Source: Plasmodiophora brassicae (lineage: Eukaryota > Endomyxa > Phytomyxea > Plasmodiophorida > Plasmodiophoridae). From it: a DNA stretch of 64,000 nucleotides. The position numbers and the translations under genes are program-made. The stretch lies in the NCBI GenBank assembly GCA_039704465.1, contig JASFAU010000020.1:587007-651006 (forward strand), in the 5' to 3' direction. A model generated the notes under the pieces. It saw only the letters and a list, made by a program, of their open reading frames with translations, was not told where the DNA came from and searched no databases. Positions 43,578 to 55,476 of this stretch are shown here, piece after piece. Each line of letters opens with the position of its first letter. Positions within the stretch are counted from its first letter, which is position 1.

Positions 43578-43979
43578 CTAGTATTCCCACGACAGGTTGA
43601 TTTGGTTGTAGTGCGAGCACTGTGGGCACCGCCAATCCTGCAGGCCATGGGGCAGCGGGTGCCGGTGCTGGCACCGCTGGCAGTGCCCGCCCAGGCCGGA
43701 TCCGATCTGCGGCGACGGATGCGACGCCTTGAAGTGCAGGTAGTCGCTGATCTCCATCATCTCGTACTCCATCTCGGCCTGGGTCGGCCGCCGGGGCCCG
43801 CCCGCGCTGTTGTTATGGACAAACTCGTCCAAGACGCGGATCTGCGCCTGGTGCTGGCCGTTGCCGTGCCGGTACGCGTCGGCGCCGTACTGATAGCGCA
43901 TCCCGTCGTCGTTACGATCAGGGCTGCTGCTGCTGCTGCTGTCCCCTTGCCCTCGTTGCTGTGATCGTCTGGTCGCCAC
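43578..43979 (-). CDS. Small zinc-ribbon protein
   Basis: A minus-strand frame of 133 residues. The first half is polar and Ser/Gln-rich. The second half has C-x2-C, then a His/Leu/Pro loop, then C-x2-C (CQRC ... CPQC, about 20 residues apart), a four-Cys zinc ribbon. The end is N-Q-I-N-L-S-W-E-Y. Such ribbons often bind nucleic acid or a protein partner. No specific family was recognised. Confidence 0.65.
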   Translation of the reverse strand: MATRRSQQRGQGDSSSSSSPDRNDDGMRYQYGADAYRHGNGQHQAQIRVLDEFVHNNSAGGPRRPTQAEMEYEMMEISDYLHFKASHPSPQIGSGLGGHCQRCQHRHPLPHGLQDWRCPQCSHYNQINLSWEY

Positions 43980-44173
43980 GGTGACGTCGCCCGCGACCCT
44001 ATCGTGCTACACGCCACACACCTGCCTGCGTTTGGCCGACGCGTTTAAATAATAACAGCAGACGGCGCGGTTTGCCAGACATCACGCCGCGCGACGTGAC
44101 TCCTGCTGTTCCCCCAAGGCGGACACCACCCGCACGACGTCGTGAATCAACGCTGTGTCCGCACCAGCGCGAG

Positions 44174-46104
44174 ATGGACCCCTGGGCAAGCGCTGACGGT
44201 CGCAGGGCGCCCCGCGCGTTGCCGAACCGTCACAGCCCGCCCGTTGCGTCACCGATGCCGACGACGTCGACCTGGCTGGAGGCGTGCCGCGACCAGATTG
44301 TGGGCACGGACGAGTGGCGCGGCGTCTCGCACAGCATCTACCAGCACCTGCAGGAGACGCTGGCGAACGACCGCGCCGGGTTCTTCTCCGAGCTGACCGC
44401 CGCCGAGCAGCTCGCCTACATGAACCGCATCGAGCAGCGACGTACGTCTGTGCCATGTCATGTCGGCGTCCCTCCGATGATCACGCTTCAGTGCCCACGC
44501 TGCCGGCGTACCCGTCGTTCATGGCCAAGCTGAGCGGTATCGTGGACGCGGCCGTGGCCGCCGCCGCCGATCGCCCGGACGCACCGTGTGCCGATCGCAC
44601 CCGCCTGGAGCGGATCCTCGAGTGCACGTCGGCCGCCGCCGCCGCCCTGCTGGAGGCGTCGCCGGACGCGACGCCGGATGAAACCCACGAGCGCTTGCAG
44701 ATTCTGACGAACGTCGCCATCCCGCCCACCCTGCGACGGCAGGTACGGTATTAACGGGCGTCGTGGGCGTCACAAAGAGGATCTGCTGAAGCGCCACCGC
44801 CGCCAGGTCTGGCGTCTGTGCATGGCGATGCCGTCGGCGCGGGCGCCGTTCCAGGCCAGCCTGTCAGCGAGCAACGGCCTGCTGCGCGAGCGCCAGCTGG
44901 AGATCGCGGCGCAATGCGAAGCGACGCTGCTGGAGAGGTTCCCGGCGATGCTGTCCAATGCCGACGTCGTCCGGTGCATGCGCGAGGTGCTGTCGTTCCG
45001 CGACCAGGAGTCGGGGCCGATCCCCGCCCACGCGTTCTACGTCATCGTGCCGGCGCTGATCGCCTACGATGTCGTCGACGATGGCCTCGCGGTTGCCGAG
45101 CACATGTCGACGTACGACCTGGCGCGGTACGTCCCCCGGGCGCAGAACCCGGACGCCCTGATGGCGTTCGTCGCCAGACTCGACGCCGACCTGCGCCAGA
45201 AGGACGCCGAGCTCTACGCGGTAACGAGCGTTGTCGCCTTGTTCGTATTACAATTCCTTGACGTGACGAGGGGAAGGTCGTCGAGCGAACGGCCAACGAG
45301 CGACAGGGGGCGCCGGTCGCCGAGGGCTGGCACCCGTTACGACGGTTTCCCGTGGTCAGCGCCCTGGAGGTAGGGCTTCTTGCGCCCCGATCGTCGTGTC
45401 CGGCCAACCTGTGGGGTTCCTCTGCAGGCCGCATTGGACGACATGTGCGACTACGCGTTCGTGCGGATCTGCTCTGCGCCCGTCGTCCTGTACGTCTGGG
45501 ACCAGCTGATCCTGTCCCGATGGCAGATGCTGCCGCAGCTCTGTGCCGCGTTCCTCGTGTGCCTGCGCGCCACGCTCCTCAAGGTCGGCCGCGCCGCGCG
45601 TCTGGCGCCCGGCCTGCACAGCGCCGCCCTAACTAGCGCGCGTGTGCCCAGTGTACGTCGCCGGCTGCGTTTCAGCAAGCGATCAAGCGCATGGGCCCAC
45701 ATCTGCAGCAGCGCGCGTTCCAACGGGCAGTCTCGTTGCTGTACCCTGTGCCGCGTCCGGCAGCAACGTTCGACCGCCAGGCCGGGATTCTGCCGGCCCT
45801 TCCCGCCATCGATAACAACCCAAAGTACCTGGCGGCTCTGTGCAAGCTCGACAACGACGACGACGACGACGACGAGGGCGACGCGAAGCGCGTCGCGGTC
45901 AATATGAACACGTGGAGGCGGCGTGCCCGACACGTTGGCCTGTGGGTCCAGTTCATCCGGCGTCGTTTCCATCACCTGCCAGGCGCGATGCTCGGTCCTG
46001 ACGCCCAGCCGTCGTCGGCCGCGAAATACGATTTCGTCGACCACTCCACACGTACCGTGCTCCACGCTGTGGACGCCTTGTTCGGATTCCAGCGCCCACC
46101 TTAA
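44174..46104 (+). CDS. Helical protein with TBC-like segment (tentative)
   Basis: Five exons: 44174-44441, 44492-44742, 44807-45220, 45428-45583, 45676-46104. They sum to 1518 nt, 505 residues. It is alpha-helical throughout with many Cys-poor amphipathic stretches. Exon 4 encodes V-V-L-Y-V-W-D-Q-L-I-L-S-R-W-Q-M-L-P, similar to the last helices of TBC (Rab GTPase-activating) domains, but no clear upstream IxxDxxR or YxQ finger was seen, so activity is doubtful. The last exon carries an Asp run and a basic C-terminus. Intron 45221-45427 is unusually long (207 nt) and may hide another exon. Confidence 0.6.
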
Positions 46105-47864
46105 CAGATAATGATCAACGCGAAGCCGCCTGTACTCTGCATGACGTACCGTCCTGAGGTAGCGCAGGTAGAAGACTGATGATTGGCGCCGGATTCGGAC
46201 ACACTGGCCAGTCGGCCCCTGTCTGAGCAGCATCGACTCGGTGAGGGCTTCATGACAAATCCGGATCGGGCATGTGGCAGTATGTCAACGAACGTGGCGC
46301 TGAAGAGATAGCCGCATGCGTCCGCCAACTGGCGAGAGACGTCCACTGACGCCAGCCTGGCGGGCAAAGGAACCGCTCTCTGGAACAGCATCTCCATGAG
46401 ACCGTGTAGGCGCTGACGGGTATAGCTGAGACAAATTATGTCCAATGGGTGCAGCGGCGTAGAGTGGCCAATGGAAAACAGTAATCTCGCAGCCGTATGC
46501 AGGATCGTCCACCAGGTAGGGTTATCCGCACCAAGTTGCGGTGGTGTTCAGGGAGCAATCGCAACAGGGCAGGCGTAACCACATCTCGTTCGTCGTACGG
46601 GATGGGGAGTCGGCCAGGCCCAGCAATTCGTTCGGATGCCGACGCCGCGACATTGTCGAACCCTGCGACAGCAAGAAACGCGACGAAATGCTGGCGAAGG
46701 AATCGAAAGGCGCGAAGAACTCGTCCCCGGTGCTGGACGACGTCGTCCCGTTGCAATGTGTGTCGTATAGCAACTCCAAGGGCATATCCCGTCAGCCGAT
46801 CGACAATCGAAAACGATAATCGTCGTGTCACCGGACGATACCCGTGAGGCACCGGCTGGACCCACCAGATAAGACGTCACCGCATTGCTGGTGCGACTCT
46901 TCCGAAGGTACAGGCAGGTGTGAGACAACGTTACGCCTCTCACCAGATATGTCATTTGCGTCCAGCAGCGAGTGTTTGTCTTGGCCCCACCCGGTACCGA
47001 TTGCACAGGAATGGATGCCAAACCCCAATCAGCCCCCATCCGAACGTAGATTAGCCAGGCATCACAGGGGTGCATACAGGCATCGTTCGCCCGCTCAGAG
47101 GGAACTTACTGCACCGGATTGGATGACAAGAGTGTACCACAAGGCCATCAGTAACTGACGATTGCAGCGAGTAGCGTCGGGTGCCGCAGGTGTTGCAAAG
47201 CTATCGACTGGAACCGATTGGAGCAGATAGAAACCGAAATTCCTGTCATTCAACGTGTCCGTAATCGACACGGTTTTCTGAAACGAGGACAGGTACGGAC
47301 AGCGCTTGGAGCGCCCGCTGTTTCCCGATCCCAGGAGGCATCGACTGCATCACCATAACCGGCCAGCCGCCATATCGACTACTAGTAGGCAACCAGATTG
47401 CACATCCGTGGCATTACGAGTAAAACAGGCCGGTCATCAATTATGAACAACTGCCGTGCGTTTCGCTCCATCGAGTGGATCCAGGCCAAGTCTGATCACG
47501 CAAACGGTGGCGACGCGCGTGGACGTCTCACCGGGTCACGTTCATCATTGACCACAAGCCACTGTTCTTTCCATCCCGCTGGCTTCGACCACTCGGCCGC
47601 ACAGTCGTGTGCTCAACGCCGTCGACACCGTATTCGAACGCCACAGTCCACCAGCATGTATACGCCTTGGGGAGTACGCATGGCAACGATGACATCCTGT
47701 CGCTACTGTACGGCACCGCCGACGACTGATGCCTTCATTGATCCGATAAGGCCAACGCGGATGGTTGGCCAGGGGAGCTTCCGGTTCGAGTCGACCGCCC
47801 ATAGTGGGAAATAGGACACACACACAGACGCGCACACACACCGACGAACAGCTGCGGGTTCACA
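46105..47864. other. Unresolved region with broken minus-strand coding traces
   Basis: No complete gene could be built. On the minus strand, three frames in succession (about 46,850-46,530, then 46,530-46,440, then 46,500-46,200) show protein-like composition, for example H-T-A-A-R-L-L-F-S-I-G-H and R-L-A-S-V-D-V-S-R-Q-L-A-D-A-C-G. They do not join at acceptable splice sites, which suggests frameshifts. At about 47,540-47,570 on the plus strand there is a V-T-F-I-I-D-H-K-P-L stretch that recalls the RNase H part of a Ty3-type element, without other element parts. This may be a graveyard of a gene and a retroelement. Confidence 0.35.
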
Positions 47865-48731
47865 ATGAACAGCGGCGTCGACGACCACGACAAGGCGGCG
47901 GACGTGCAGGAGATTGTCGAGCGTGCCACCGCGCAGCTCAACGATGCCGTCCGGCAGTTGCAGGACCTGGCCAACGAAGTCGGCGGCCCGGCCACCGACG
48001 AACCCGATGCGCTACCAGCTGACGACGATGCTACGTCGGCTGACGACGTTGACGGCGACGACGTCGATTCGAACAGCGAAGCAGGGGCGGCGCCGCGAAA
48101 GCCTCGATCGGCAGCGCGGACGGGCGTATGGGTGATGGCAGGCATGGGCGCTGCCGTCGCCGCCGCCGTTGCCGTGTACTATTTCGTATCGCGACGTGAT
48201 CACGACACTGCGGGCGCTGACGTCGAGGGCGACGGCGGCATGTCGTTCCAGGCGGCGCTGATGCGCGTTGCACGTGACGACGGCAGCGGTGGTGGGACGA
48301 CGACGGCGGCGGCCGACACCAATTGGGCCCAGGCGCTAGCCGACAACGACGACGCGAACGCAACCATGATGGACCGGTTGGTGACGGCGGCCTCGTTCGT
48401 CGGCAACCTGGTCGTGTCGGGCATCATGACCAGCGTCGGCGAGAAGGCGCGCGACATGGTCGCAGACACCCTGCCCGACGTCCAGGAGTACATCGACTCG
48501 GCGCAGGACGCCGTCGTCGGCCTCGTCCAGGAGCAGGTCGACGCCGTCCAGGACGCCATCCAGGAGCAGGTCGGCGCCGTCCAGGACGCCATCCAGGAGC
48601 GGGTCGACCACGCCAAGGTGGCCCTGGTCGACGTCGGCGGCGCCTGTCAACCACAGGGCGTCGCTGTCGACCTGATCGACCTGATCGACGTTGCCGAACG
48701 CGATGACGAAACAGCTGGGCCCGGGCAATAG
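47865..48731 (+). CDS. Single-pass membrane protein with C-terminal helical repeats
   Basis: An intronless 288-residue frame starting with an acidic, helix-forming N-terminus, a single hydrophobic segment (about residues 89-107) flanked by Arg, then a soluble region. Residues about 220-250 contain three near-identical copies of an 11-residue unit (E-Q-V-D/G-A-V-Q-D-A-I-Q), an amphipathic coiled coil. There is no signal peptide, so the N-terminus is probably cytosolic. Function unknown. Confidence 0.7.
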   Translation: MNSGVDDHDKAADVQEIVERATAQLNDAVRQLQDLANEVGGPATDEPDALPADDDATSADDVDGDDVDSNSEAGAAPRKPRSAARTGVWVMAGMGAAVAAAVAVYYFVSRRDHDTAGADVEGDGGMSFQAALMRVARDDGSGGGTTTAAADTNWAQALADNDDANATMMDRLVTAASFVGNLVVSGIMTSVGEKARDMVADTLPDVQEYIDSAQDAVVGLVQEQVDAVQDAIQEQVGAVQDAIQERVDHAKVALVDVGGACQPQGVAVDLIDLIDVAERDDETAGPGQ

Positions 48732-49328
48732 GATATATATAAATAGCGTGCCATGGGGCATTTCGGAGGGAACAACATGGAATGTTCTAGCAGTGCGCGC
48801 CCTGACATCGTTCTGGAAAATCTGGACCTGCGCGCGTGTCACCCGCGGAATCGTGTGTGGCGGATCCCCCCATTTTTAAGGCGGCGCAGCGCGACGTATC
48901 TAACCAGCAACGCGGCGGTCGACCCGCTGCGTGCGTCTGGGTGTACCTACTTACCAACACCCTCGTCGGGTGCGGGTCGGCGGTCGCCTGGCGCAGTGCG
49001 TACGGCATTTTTGCGCGGCGCATCGGGTCGTCCGGCAGCAGCCAGCCAGCTGGGCGCAAAAAGACGCGTGTGAGGTGGGCGCGCGCGCGGCGCTTCGCGT
49101 CACGGTGGAGTGTGCGTGGCCGATTTAATCCGCGGATCGATCGGCCACAATTGGTTTAGTGCGCGCGCTCGGCGCTCGTCGTCGTCGCGTTCGTCGCGGG
49201 GCGCTCGTGCGCGCGCGCCTCCACGCCGGGTCCGGGGGGCAGGCAGCACCGGCAGGCGCGAGCGAGCGAGCGGTGGCACACAGCGATACAGCGGCGCGTC
49301 CCGTCTGTCGGCCTGCAGCGTCGACGAT
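48732..49328. promoter_or_regulatory. Intergenic, upstream of the protein kinase
   Basis: About 600 bases with no convincing gene. A TATATATAAATA stretch lies just after the preceding stop (about 48,732-48,746), an AT-rich island that may belong to a terminator or promoter. Near 49,130-49,200 the DNA is rich in GCGCG. Confidence 0.4.
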
Positions 49329-50483
49329 ATGTCCGCCGCGGCGATCCTGCGCAAGTTCGTCTGCGGGCTCGGCGCCGCCCAGGGCGCCGAGGAGCCGCTG
49401 TCCTCCCCCATCCCCCATTTCCGCCGCACCGATATCCATAGCGTCTACGCCATCGGCGATCGCCTCGGGCACTGCGGCACGTTCGGCGAGGCCCGCGCCG
49501 CCGTCAACCGGTGCACCGGCCAGGCCGTCGCCATCAAGCACGTCCGCAAGCACAAGTGCCTCATCAAGATGCTGCGCACCGAGGAGGCGGCCCTGCGCGT
49601 CATGCAGGTACGCAACGCGTTGTGTGCACACGCGTGACGCTGACGGCTGCGGGCGCCCCCCCTGCCCCGCTCACAGCATGGGAACATATCGCGCCTGTTC
49701 GCCGTCTACGAGGATCGCAAATCCGTCTACTTTGTCCTGGAGAAGTGCACGGGCGGCGACCTGATCGACCAGATCGTCCTGAGCAACGGGCGCCTGCCCG
49801 AGGCGCGCGCCCGCCAGATCTGCCGCCAGCTGGCCTCGGGCATCGCCCACCTGCACATGAAGGGGTTCGCCCACTGCGACATCAAACCCTCCAACATCCT
49901 GTCCGTACCCGTTTGCCACCACCCCCTCGCCTGTGTCTGGCCCCAGGTCCCCATGCGGCGCTGCTGTTCAGGTTCCACGACAGCGAGGTGAAGCTGATTG
50001 ACTTTGGCGTGTCGCAAGTGGTCGGGCCCAGCCAGACCCTGCACGCCGAGGTCGGGTCGCCGTCGTACATGGCGCCGGAGGTGTTCTCGGGGTGCTACAC
50101 GGCCGCCTGCGACCTGTGGTCCCTCGGCGTCGTCCTGTTCGTCATGCTGTTCGGTTTCAACGCGTAGGCTGTGGGCCCGTTGTCCGCCGACCGTGCACCA
50201 ACCGTGTGTGTCTGTGCTGTGTGTAAGTTTCAACCCGCGCGCCGAGGCCGACTGCTGCCCGGACGGGGGCGCGTCCAGCTACGTCCACCGCAAGATCTGC
50301 GCCCGCGTCCTGCGCGGGTTCGACTGCACGACGCGCGACGGGTACGGCGCGTTCTTCCCCAAGGCGGTGGGCGTGTCGGACGAGGTGAAGGAGGTCGTCG
50401 GCGCGCTCCTCGAGTCGAACCCGGCGGACCGCCCGACGGCCGCGTCGCTCCTGCAGTTTCGCTGGTTCACCATGGCCGACTGA
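49329..50483 (+). CDS. CAMK-type protein kinase with HCD catalytic loop
   Basis: Exons 49329-49607, 49677-49900, 49972-50163 and 50228-50483 give 951 nt, 316 residues. Kinase motifs in order: glycine loop L-G-H-C-G-T-F-G, V-A-I-K (ATP Lys), catalytic loop H-C-D-I-K-P-S-N, D-F-G, M-A-P-E, D-L-W-S-L-G-V, and a C-terminal R-P-T helix. Only about 45 residues precede the kinase domain, with no other domain. The Cys in HCD replaces the Arg of HRD, so it is a non-RD kinase and probably does not need activation-loop phosphorylation. The glycine loop also departs from GxGxxG. The substrate is unknown. Confidence 0.88.
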
Positions 50484-50698
50484 CCCGAACGAACCTGCAC
50501 GTGTCCTACCCGCTGTCGCGCGCGCGCTCTCTCCCTCTCTCCCTCTTTCTATCTCCGCACCCTCCTCTGTCCGACCCATTCGTCCACGCAGGCAGCAAAC
50601 GATACAGCAAGCTACGACAGCACTGTCCTTATCCGGTGTGTGGTGGCCCCGGCTGGCGCGTTACGACGACGACGCGTAGGTGGGCGCGCGCTGTGTAT

Positions 50699-52490
50699 TC
50701 AGAGCATGTGCCGGCTGCTGCGGACGGCGGCGGTCGACGGGTTCATCGACGGCAGGTTCTGGTACTCGTTGGCGGCCGCCGCCTTGGCGTACATGTACTC
50801 GAGGGACAGCGGCCCCAGCTGCGGGTTGCTGGCGGCCGGCATTTGCCCTGCCGTTGACGGCCGCCATTGCGATGCGGCCGCCGCCGCCGGCAGCATCGAT
50901 GGCGGTGGCGCCACGAGGCCCGTGCTGTCCATGTTTGGCAGGGCGCGCGTCGGCACCGTCGTCTGCGCCGCGAGCGCGCCGCCCGCTCCATGGCAGATGA
51001 ACGCCACCAGGAACGCGATGCAGCCGGTGGCCAGGCCGAACACGCCGGCCGTCACGGTCGCGTCGATGATCGGCACGCCGAACAGGTTCGCCGTCGCGTC
51101 GTCCGACGACGCCGGCCCCGGGGCGCAGCCGGCCCCTGGCGGTGCGGTCCAGGCGCCCGTCAGCGGGCACCTCGACACGGCCATGGTCGTCGACTGCACC
51201 TGCAGACGGCCGGGCGTGCGTCAGCAGGGTGCGGGGGAGGCCGGCCGGCGCAGAGACTGACCGACGTGCCCGTGGCCATGGCCGACGAGATGGGCCCCGT
51301 GCTCCAGGTGCTGGCGCTGCTGCCGATCTGCTGCCGGATGGCGACCGGGACGTACTCGGCCATGACCTGCGTGGGCCGCTCGTTGGGCAGCACGTTGAAC
51401 GTCACGAGCGTGCCGGAGCTGCCGTCGCTGTACACGGACATCATGACGATCCGGCTGGTGTCGACGCCGGTCGCCACGCCGATGTCGCTGGCCAGCTGCG
51501 CCTGCGCGACGCCGTCCAGGGCGTACCCGAAGTTGGACCGCGTCGTCAGCGCGACCTGCGTCGAGTTGACGGCGGCGCCGCGCGCGATCTGGTCGTGCAG
51601 GCCCGTCTGGGCGGCGCAGGCCGGCAGGCGCCCGGGCGTGTACACGGACGGCGCCGCCGACGCCGGCAGGCACGTCATCGACGGGCACGACGCGTGCGTC
51701 ACGGTCGTCAGCGTCGTCAGCGGCAGGAAGATGGTGTACGGGAGGAAGGACAGCATCAGGTTGCCGCTGAGGTCGCTACATCCATGCGGGGCGTCGACGT
51801 CAGCGCACCGTACGATGGAATCGGGTGGGACGCACATGGCCCTGACATGGTGCGGACCGTGGTGACGCCGGAGAACAGGCCGACCGGCAGCGTGGACATG
51901 AGGTTGCCCCCGAGCAGGAGCGTCTTCAGGGTCGTCAGGCCCGCGAGCGCGTTCGCCGGCACGGTCCGGATGCGGCTGGCGGTCAGGTCGACGTACCAGA
52001 CCCTGGGCAGGTTGACGAACAGGCCCGGCAGCCCGGACGGGAAGAAGTTCCCGCCGAGGCTGACGGCCACGACGCCCTTCAGGCACGACAGCGCCGTCGA
52101 CGACGACGTGAAGACGTCGGCCGTCACCTGCACACTCACTGAGACACCGGATCGACAACGTTGTCGCGACTGCCGAGGCCTACGCACGTTGTAGTTGGAG
52201 GCGTCGAACCACTGGACGCTGGACAGCGTGTAATTCGCGCCGGACGACGCGTCCGTGGCCAGGACGCCCGTGCAGGCGCACAACGCGCTGAGCATGGCGG
52301 ACGTCGGCGCCGCCCCGATGCGCAGGGCGACGAGCGGCACGTTTGCGTTCGCGTCCGGGCTCCACAGCGTCGCCCCGGGCGAGATCCACGTTCCGAACGT
52401 CGCGCACGACGGCACGGTCGACGACGACGATGACGGACAGGCCGCCAGCAGCAGCAGTAGCAGTGCGGCGGCGACCGCCAGCGTCGGCAT
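50699..52490 (-). CDS. LRR single-pass receptor with tyrosine-containing tail
   Basis: Four exons: 52490-52188, 52127-51847, 51775-51262, 51199-50699. They sum to 1599 nt, 532 residues. Order: signal peptide (MPTLAVAAALLLLLLAA), a Cys-containing cap, about five LRRs (residues about 115-215), a Ser/Thr-rich alpha/beta region of about 170 residues, one membrane helix (near residue 415-440), and a 95-residue cytoplasmic tail. The tail has L-E-Y-M-Y-A and N-E-Y-Q-N-L-P. Y-x-N is the kind of site bound by Grb2-type SH2 domains in animals. Its 5' flank is duplicated near 55,480. Confidence 0.8.
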
Positions 52491-53211
52491 CGTCGACGTC
52501 GCCGGGGGTGCGACCCGTACGCAGGTTCGGTATCTGGCAGCGGCGGCCGGATCCGTCTGACGGGTATCTATCTGCTGCACGAGCGGGGCAGCAGAGGCGT
52601 TGTCGTCAGGGAGAGCCTATATTTGGCACTGACAAGTTCGGCAGCGGCGGCCAGCGGAAACTCGTCCACCGCGCGCGCCGTCATTTGCGAGAAGTGTTGC
52701 CGGCGTAGCATGTGGGCGTCTCCCTGGTGCAGCGTTCCGCATGCCAAGGCCAGTGAGCATTTGGTGGGCGCACCCGCACCGCTGGCCGGTATTTACCCCA
52801 TCCCTTGTGCGCGCCAGTGTCGTCGTCGCAGTGCAAGTGCACGGGTGGGGGGCGCGCGTCCGCCCACCTGCGTCTGCTGATCGGCCTCACGTCGCCTGCG
52901 TGTCTGCACGGGTCGTCTCTACAATACACAACCTGTATCGGTGCGAATCGTATGGGTGATCGATGGCCCGACAACTAAGTGCGCCACATACGACCTACCG
53001 GAAATAGGTAGTGGGCAGAGTCGCTCGCAACTCCGAATGCGCGTGGCTGTGTCGGGGCGACCGCGTCGCTGCTGCATGCCCTGCTCGGTTGTCTGTACCT
53101 ACGCCCGTCCGCTGACGTGAGTCACGCGGGCACCGCCGCGTTCCGCGAAGTGCCGCCGCCAATCTGCCGTCCATATTCCCAATCCCCAATCCCGGCGCCG
53201 CTGCCCCACCG
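52491..53211. promoter_or_regulatory. LRR-receptor promoter, MT remnant, and upstream region of the first GT-like gene
   Basis: This divergent stretch separates the LRR receptor (minus) from the first glycosyltransferase-like gene (plus). The left part is the receptor promoter, repeated at 55,480-55,700. The middle contains the metallothionein-like remnant. Confidence 0.55.
52832..52880 (+). pseudogene. Metallothionein-like remnant, internal exons deleted
   Basis: The sequence starts with the TGC-AAG-TGC exon and then jumps to the last exon (P-T-C-V-C stop). The two central Cys-rich exons seen in unit B at 55,928-56,207 are missing. The remaining Cys codons are no longer in one frame. It is probably inactive, although a spliced product of a few residues cannot be excluded. 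Confidence 0.65.
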
Positions 53212-54596
53212 ATGGCGACGTCGCGTTCGCCCGACCCCACCTGGCGACGGGCTCGCTCGCCGTCATCATCGTCGTCATCATCGTCGTCCCCGCTTCTTAT
53301 CGTCGTCGTCGGCCTGCTGCTGCTCGCCTTCGTCTACGTCAACGTCAGCGCCCTGCACCGCGGGCCCTCGTTCGCCGTGCGCCCGAGCCCGATGCCACAG
53401 CGCACCGGCACCCAGCTGACGGTGACCATCGACGAACACGAAACCGTGGCTGACGCGGCATCGCCGGAGGGTCACCCCGATGCCGGCGGGTCGCCCAGCG
53501 TCGTCGCTGAGCAGGACTTCCTGGTCGATGGGAACGCGACGTTGTCGCCGGACCTGGATCACCTGGGCGCCGAGGCCATCTGCACGACGGAGGGATTCCT
53601 CGGCAGTCTGAAGGCCGGCGCCGTCTTGACGATGCTGGTGACACCCAAGGCGCTGGCCGGCGCCGGGCCCGGTCGCGACAACCAGCACACAGAGCGGCAC
53701 CTGCGGTTCCTGCTGCGGTCCTGGGCGTCCCTGCCCGACGTTGACTTTGTCGTCATGTCGACCAGCTGCCCGCTGCTGGTGCTGGCGCACGAGTACGGCC
53801 TGCCGACGCTGCGGTCGTCGTCCGTCAGCGACGTCGAGGCCGGCACGTACCGGTACGCGTTCCAGATGGCCGTCACGGGCGTGCCGTCGCGCGCGCCCCT
53901 GGTCGGGTTCGCGAACAGTGACATCTGGTTCGAGTCGTCGTTGGCGTGGACGGCGACCAGCCTGCTGAAGGTCGCCGCCGATCGCAACTGGCCCAACTTC
54001 TTCGTCGTCGGCCAGCGTACCAACGTGGACCTGGACGGCGTTATCCAGTCCGACGCGATGACGTTCGATGACAAGGTCGCCCATGTCGTGCGGAACGTAC
54101 CCCGGAAGGGGCGCCTGTTCCAGACCAACGCTGAGGTCGGTGCCTCGCTTGCGCCACACATTCGCCGCCCACGCCCGTGAACTGACACCGACGACAGGAT
54201 TACTTTATCTTCACGCGTGATATCCCTCTGGTCTGGGATTGCATGCCGCCATTCTTCATCGGCGGGGTCGCGTTCGACAACTGGCTGACGGGGTTGGCGA
54301 ACTGCCACCCGTTGATCACGACGGTGGACGCGACGTCCACGCTGGCAGCCGTGCACATCAACCACGGCAAGGGGCGGTTCCAGTCGCATCAGTCGGTGCA
54401 GTCGTTCTTCAACCAGAAGCTGCTGTACGAGAATCCGCTGACGCGCGGCGAAACGTCGCACGCGCACTGGAGGACAGCGGCCAGCGCTGACGGCACCATC
54501 GGCATCAGCCCGGCACATCGAAAGATACCGGACACGAAGACGTACAGGTCGTACCATACGTGCGTGGCACGGAGAGCTGTGAAACCGGGCTCTTAG
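53212..54596 (+). CDS. Type II glycosyltransferase-like protein, copy A
   Basis: Exons 53212-54135 and 54198-54596 (62-nt intron) give 440 residues. A short cytoplasmic N-terminus is followed by one membrane helix (about residues 24-45), a stem and a globular region. Conserved-looking elements are a W-A-S-L-P-D-V-D-F strand, F-A-N-S-D-I-W-F (in the position of the N-x-D-I strand of nucleotide-sugar transferases) and, in exon 2, F-F-I-G-G-V-A-F-D-N-W-L, as in a group of GT-A-like proteins. The product would reside in the Golgi. The sugar donor and acceptor are unknown. Confidence 0.75.
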
Positions 54597-55476
54597 ATGG
54601 GACGAAGACCACTTCCATAGAAAGTCCCTGCTCCTGTACGTAGTAAAATCGATGGACAACAACCGTGCTCTGTCGTTTCCTGTGATCTCGAGACAGCCTC
54701 TGCGCGCTCTGCGGCGGCACGTACGTACTTGCCGACTTGCCGTAGCCTGGCCGTGGCGATATGCGCGTGGCCCTGGGTGTAACGGGAGGGGGGCCGGGGG
54801 CTTACGACGTCTCCCTCTCTACTTACGCAGTGAACTGCAACTGCGCCGTTCGGGCAGTTCTGGGGCAGTTGCGGGGCAGTTGAGCGGTTCTGGCACCTGG
54901 ACCGAACATCGAAGGGCAAGTGCTGCAGGGTGGGTGGCTCCTCGGTCGGTTACACCATCACGAGAAGTTCTTGCTCCCCGACGCACGTGTCCCGAAGGGT
55001 CATTCTTCCAATGGAACCCTTGCGCCAGCGTTACGGAAGGGACATTCCTTGGCAAGGTGAAAGACATCACGGGATTGGGGATCGCGCAGATCAACGAAGA
55101 GACGTTGAGGAGTTATATCTTGAACGGGCGGAATGGTATCAGGAAACGGAAGCGTGATGACGCCGATGGCGACAGTACTAGTGAATCCTGGTTGACAGTC
55201 TGACAATGAAGACGCCAGCACATAAATGTCCCTTTATCTGTGCCGTTCTTCTTCGTAGCTGGACGACTGAAACAACACAAAGTTTAATCTGCGAAGCAAC
55301 TAATTCACTCTGCCCCATGCCTGGTTATTAGCGACCGTCTTACTCTGCATCAGCCAAGGCACGCGGTATACCCACTGATCAGATATACTGGCTTGTAGTG
55401 TACTCAAGATATGAAGACGGAATCATTCATAACAGCGAATCTGCCGCCAATCACCATGGGCAACGTTGCCCGCTAG
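54597..55476 (+). pseudogene. MORN-repeat debris and 3' spacer, unit A
   Basis: After the GT-like gene the unit contains a degraded MORN-type gene (about 54,850-55,210; L-G-K-V-K-D-I-T-G-L-G-I and related frames) that corresponds to the better preserved copy at 58,407-58,910. It then has spacer and the truncated GH6 5' end. Confidence 0.55.

Larger units (their letters stand above)
52480..55476. repeat. Tandem duplication, unit A
   Basis: Unit A runs from the 5' end of the LRR receptor to a truncated 5' end of the GH6 gene (the copy at 55,421-55,474 matches 59,257-59,310). It contains a deleted metallothionein-like locus, a glycosyltransferase-like gene and MORN debris. The order is the same as in unit B. 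Long stretches are nearly identical, for example 53,720-54,130 against 57,106-57,516. Confidence 0.85.
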
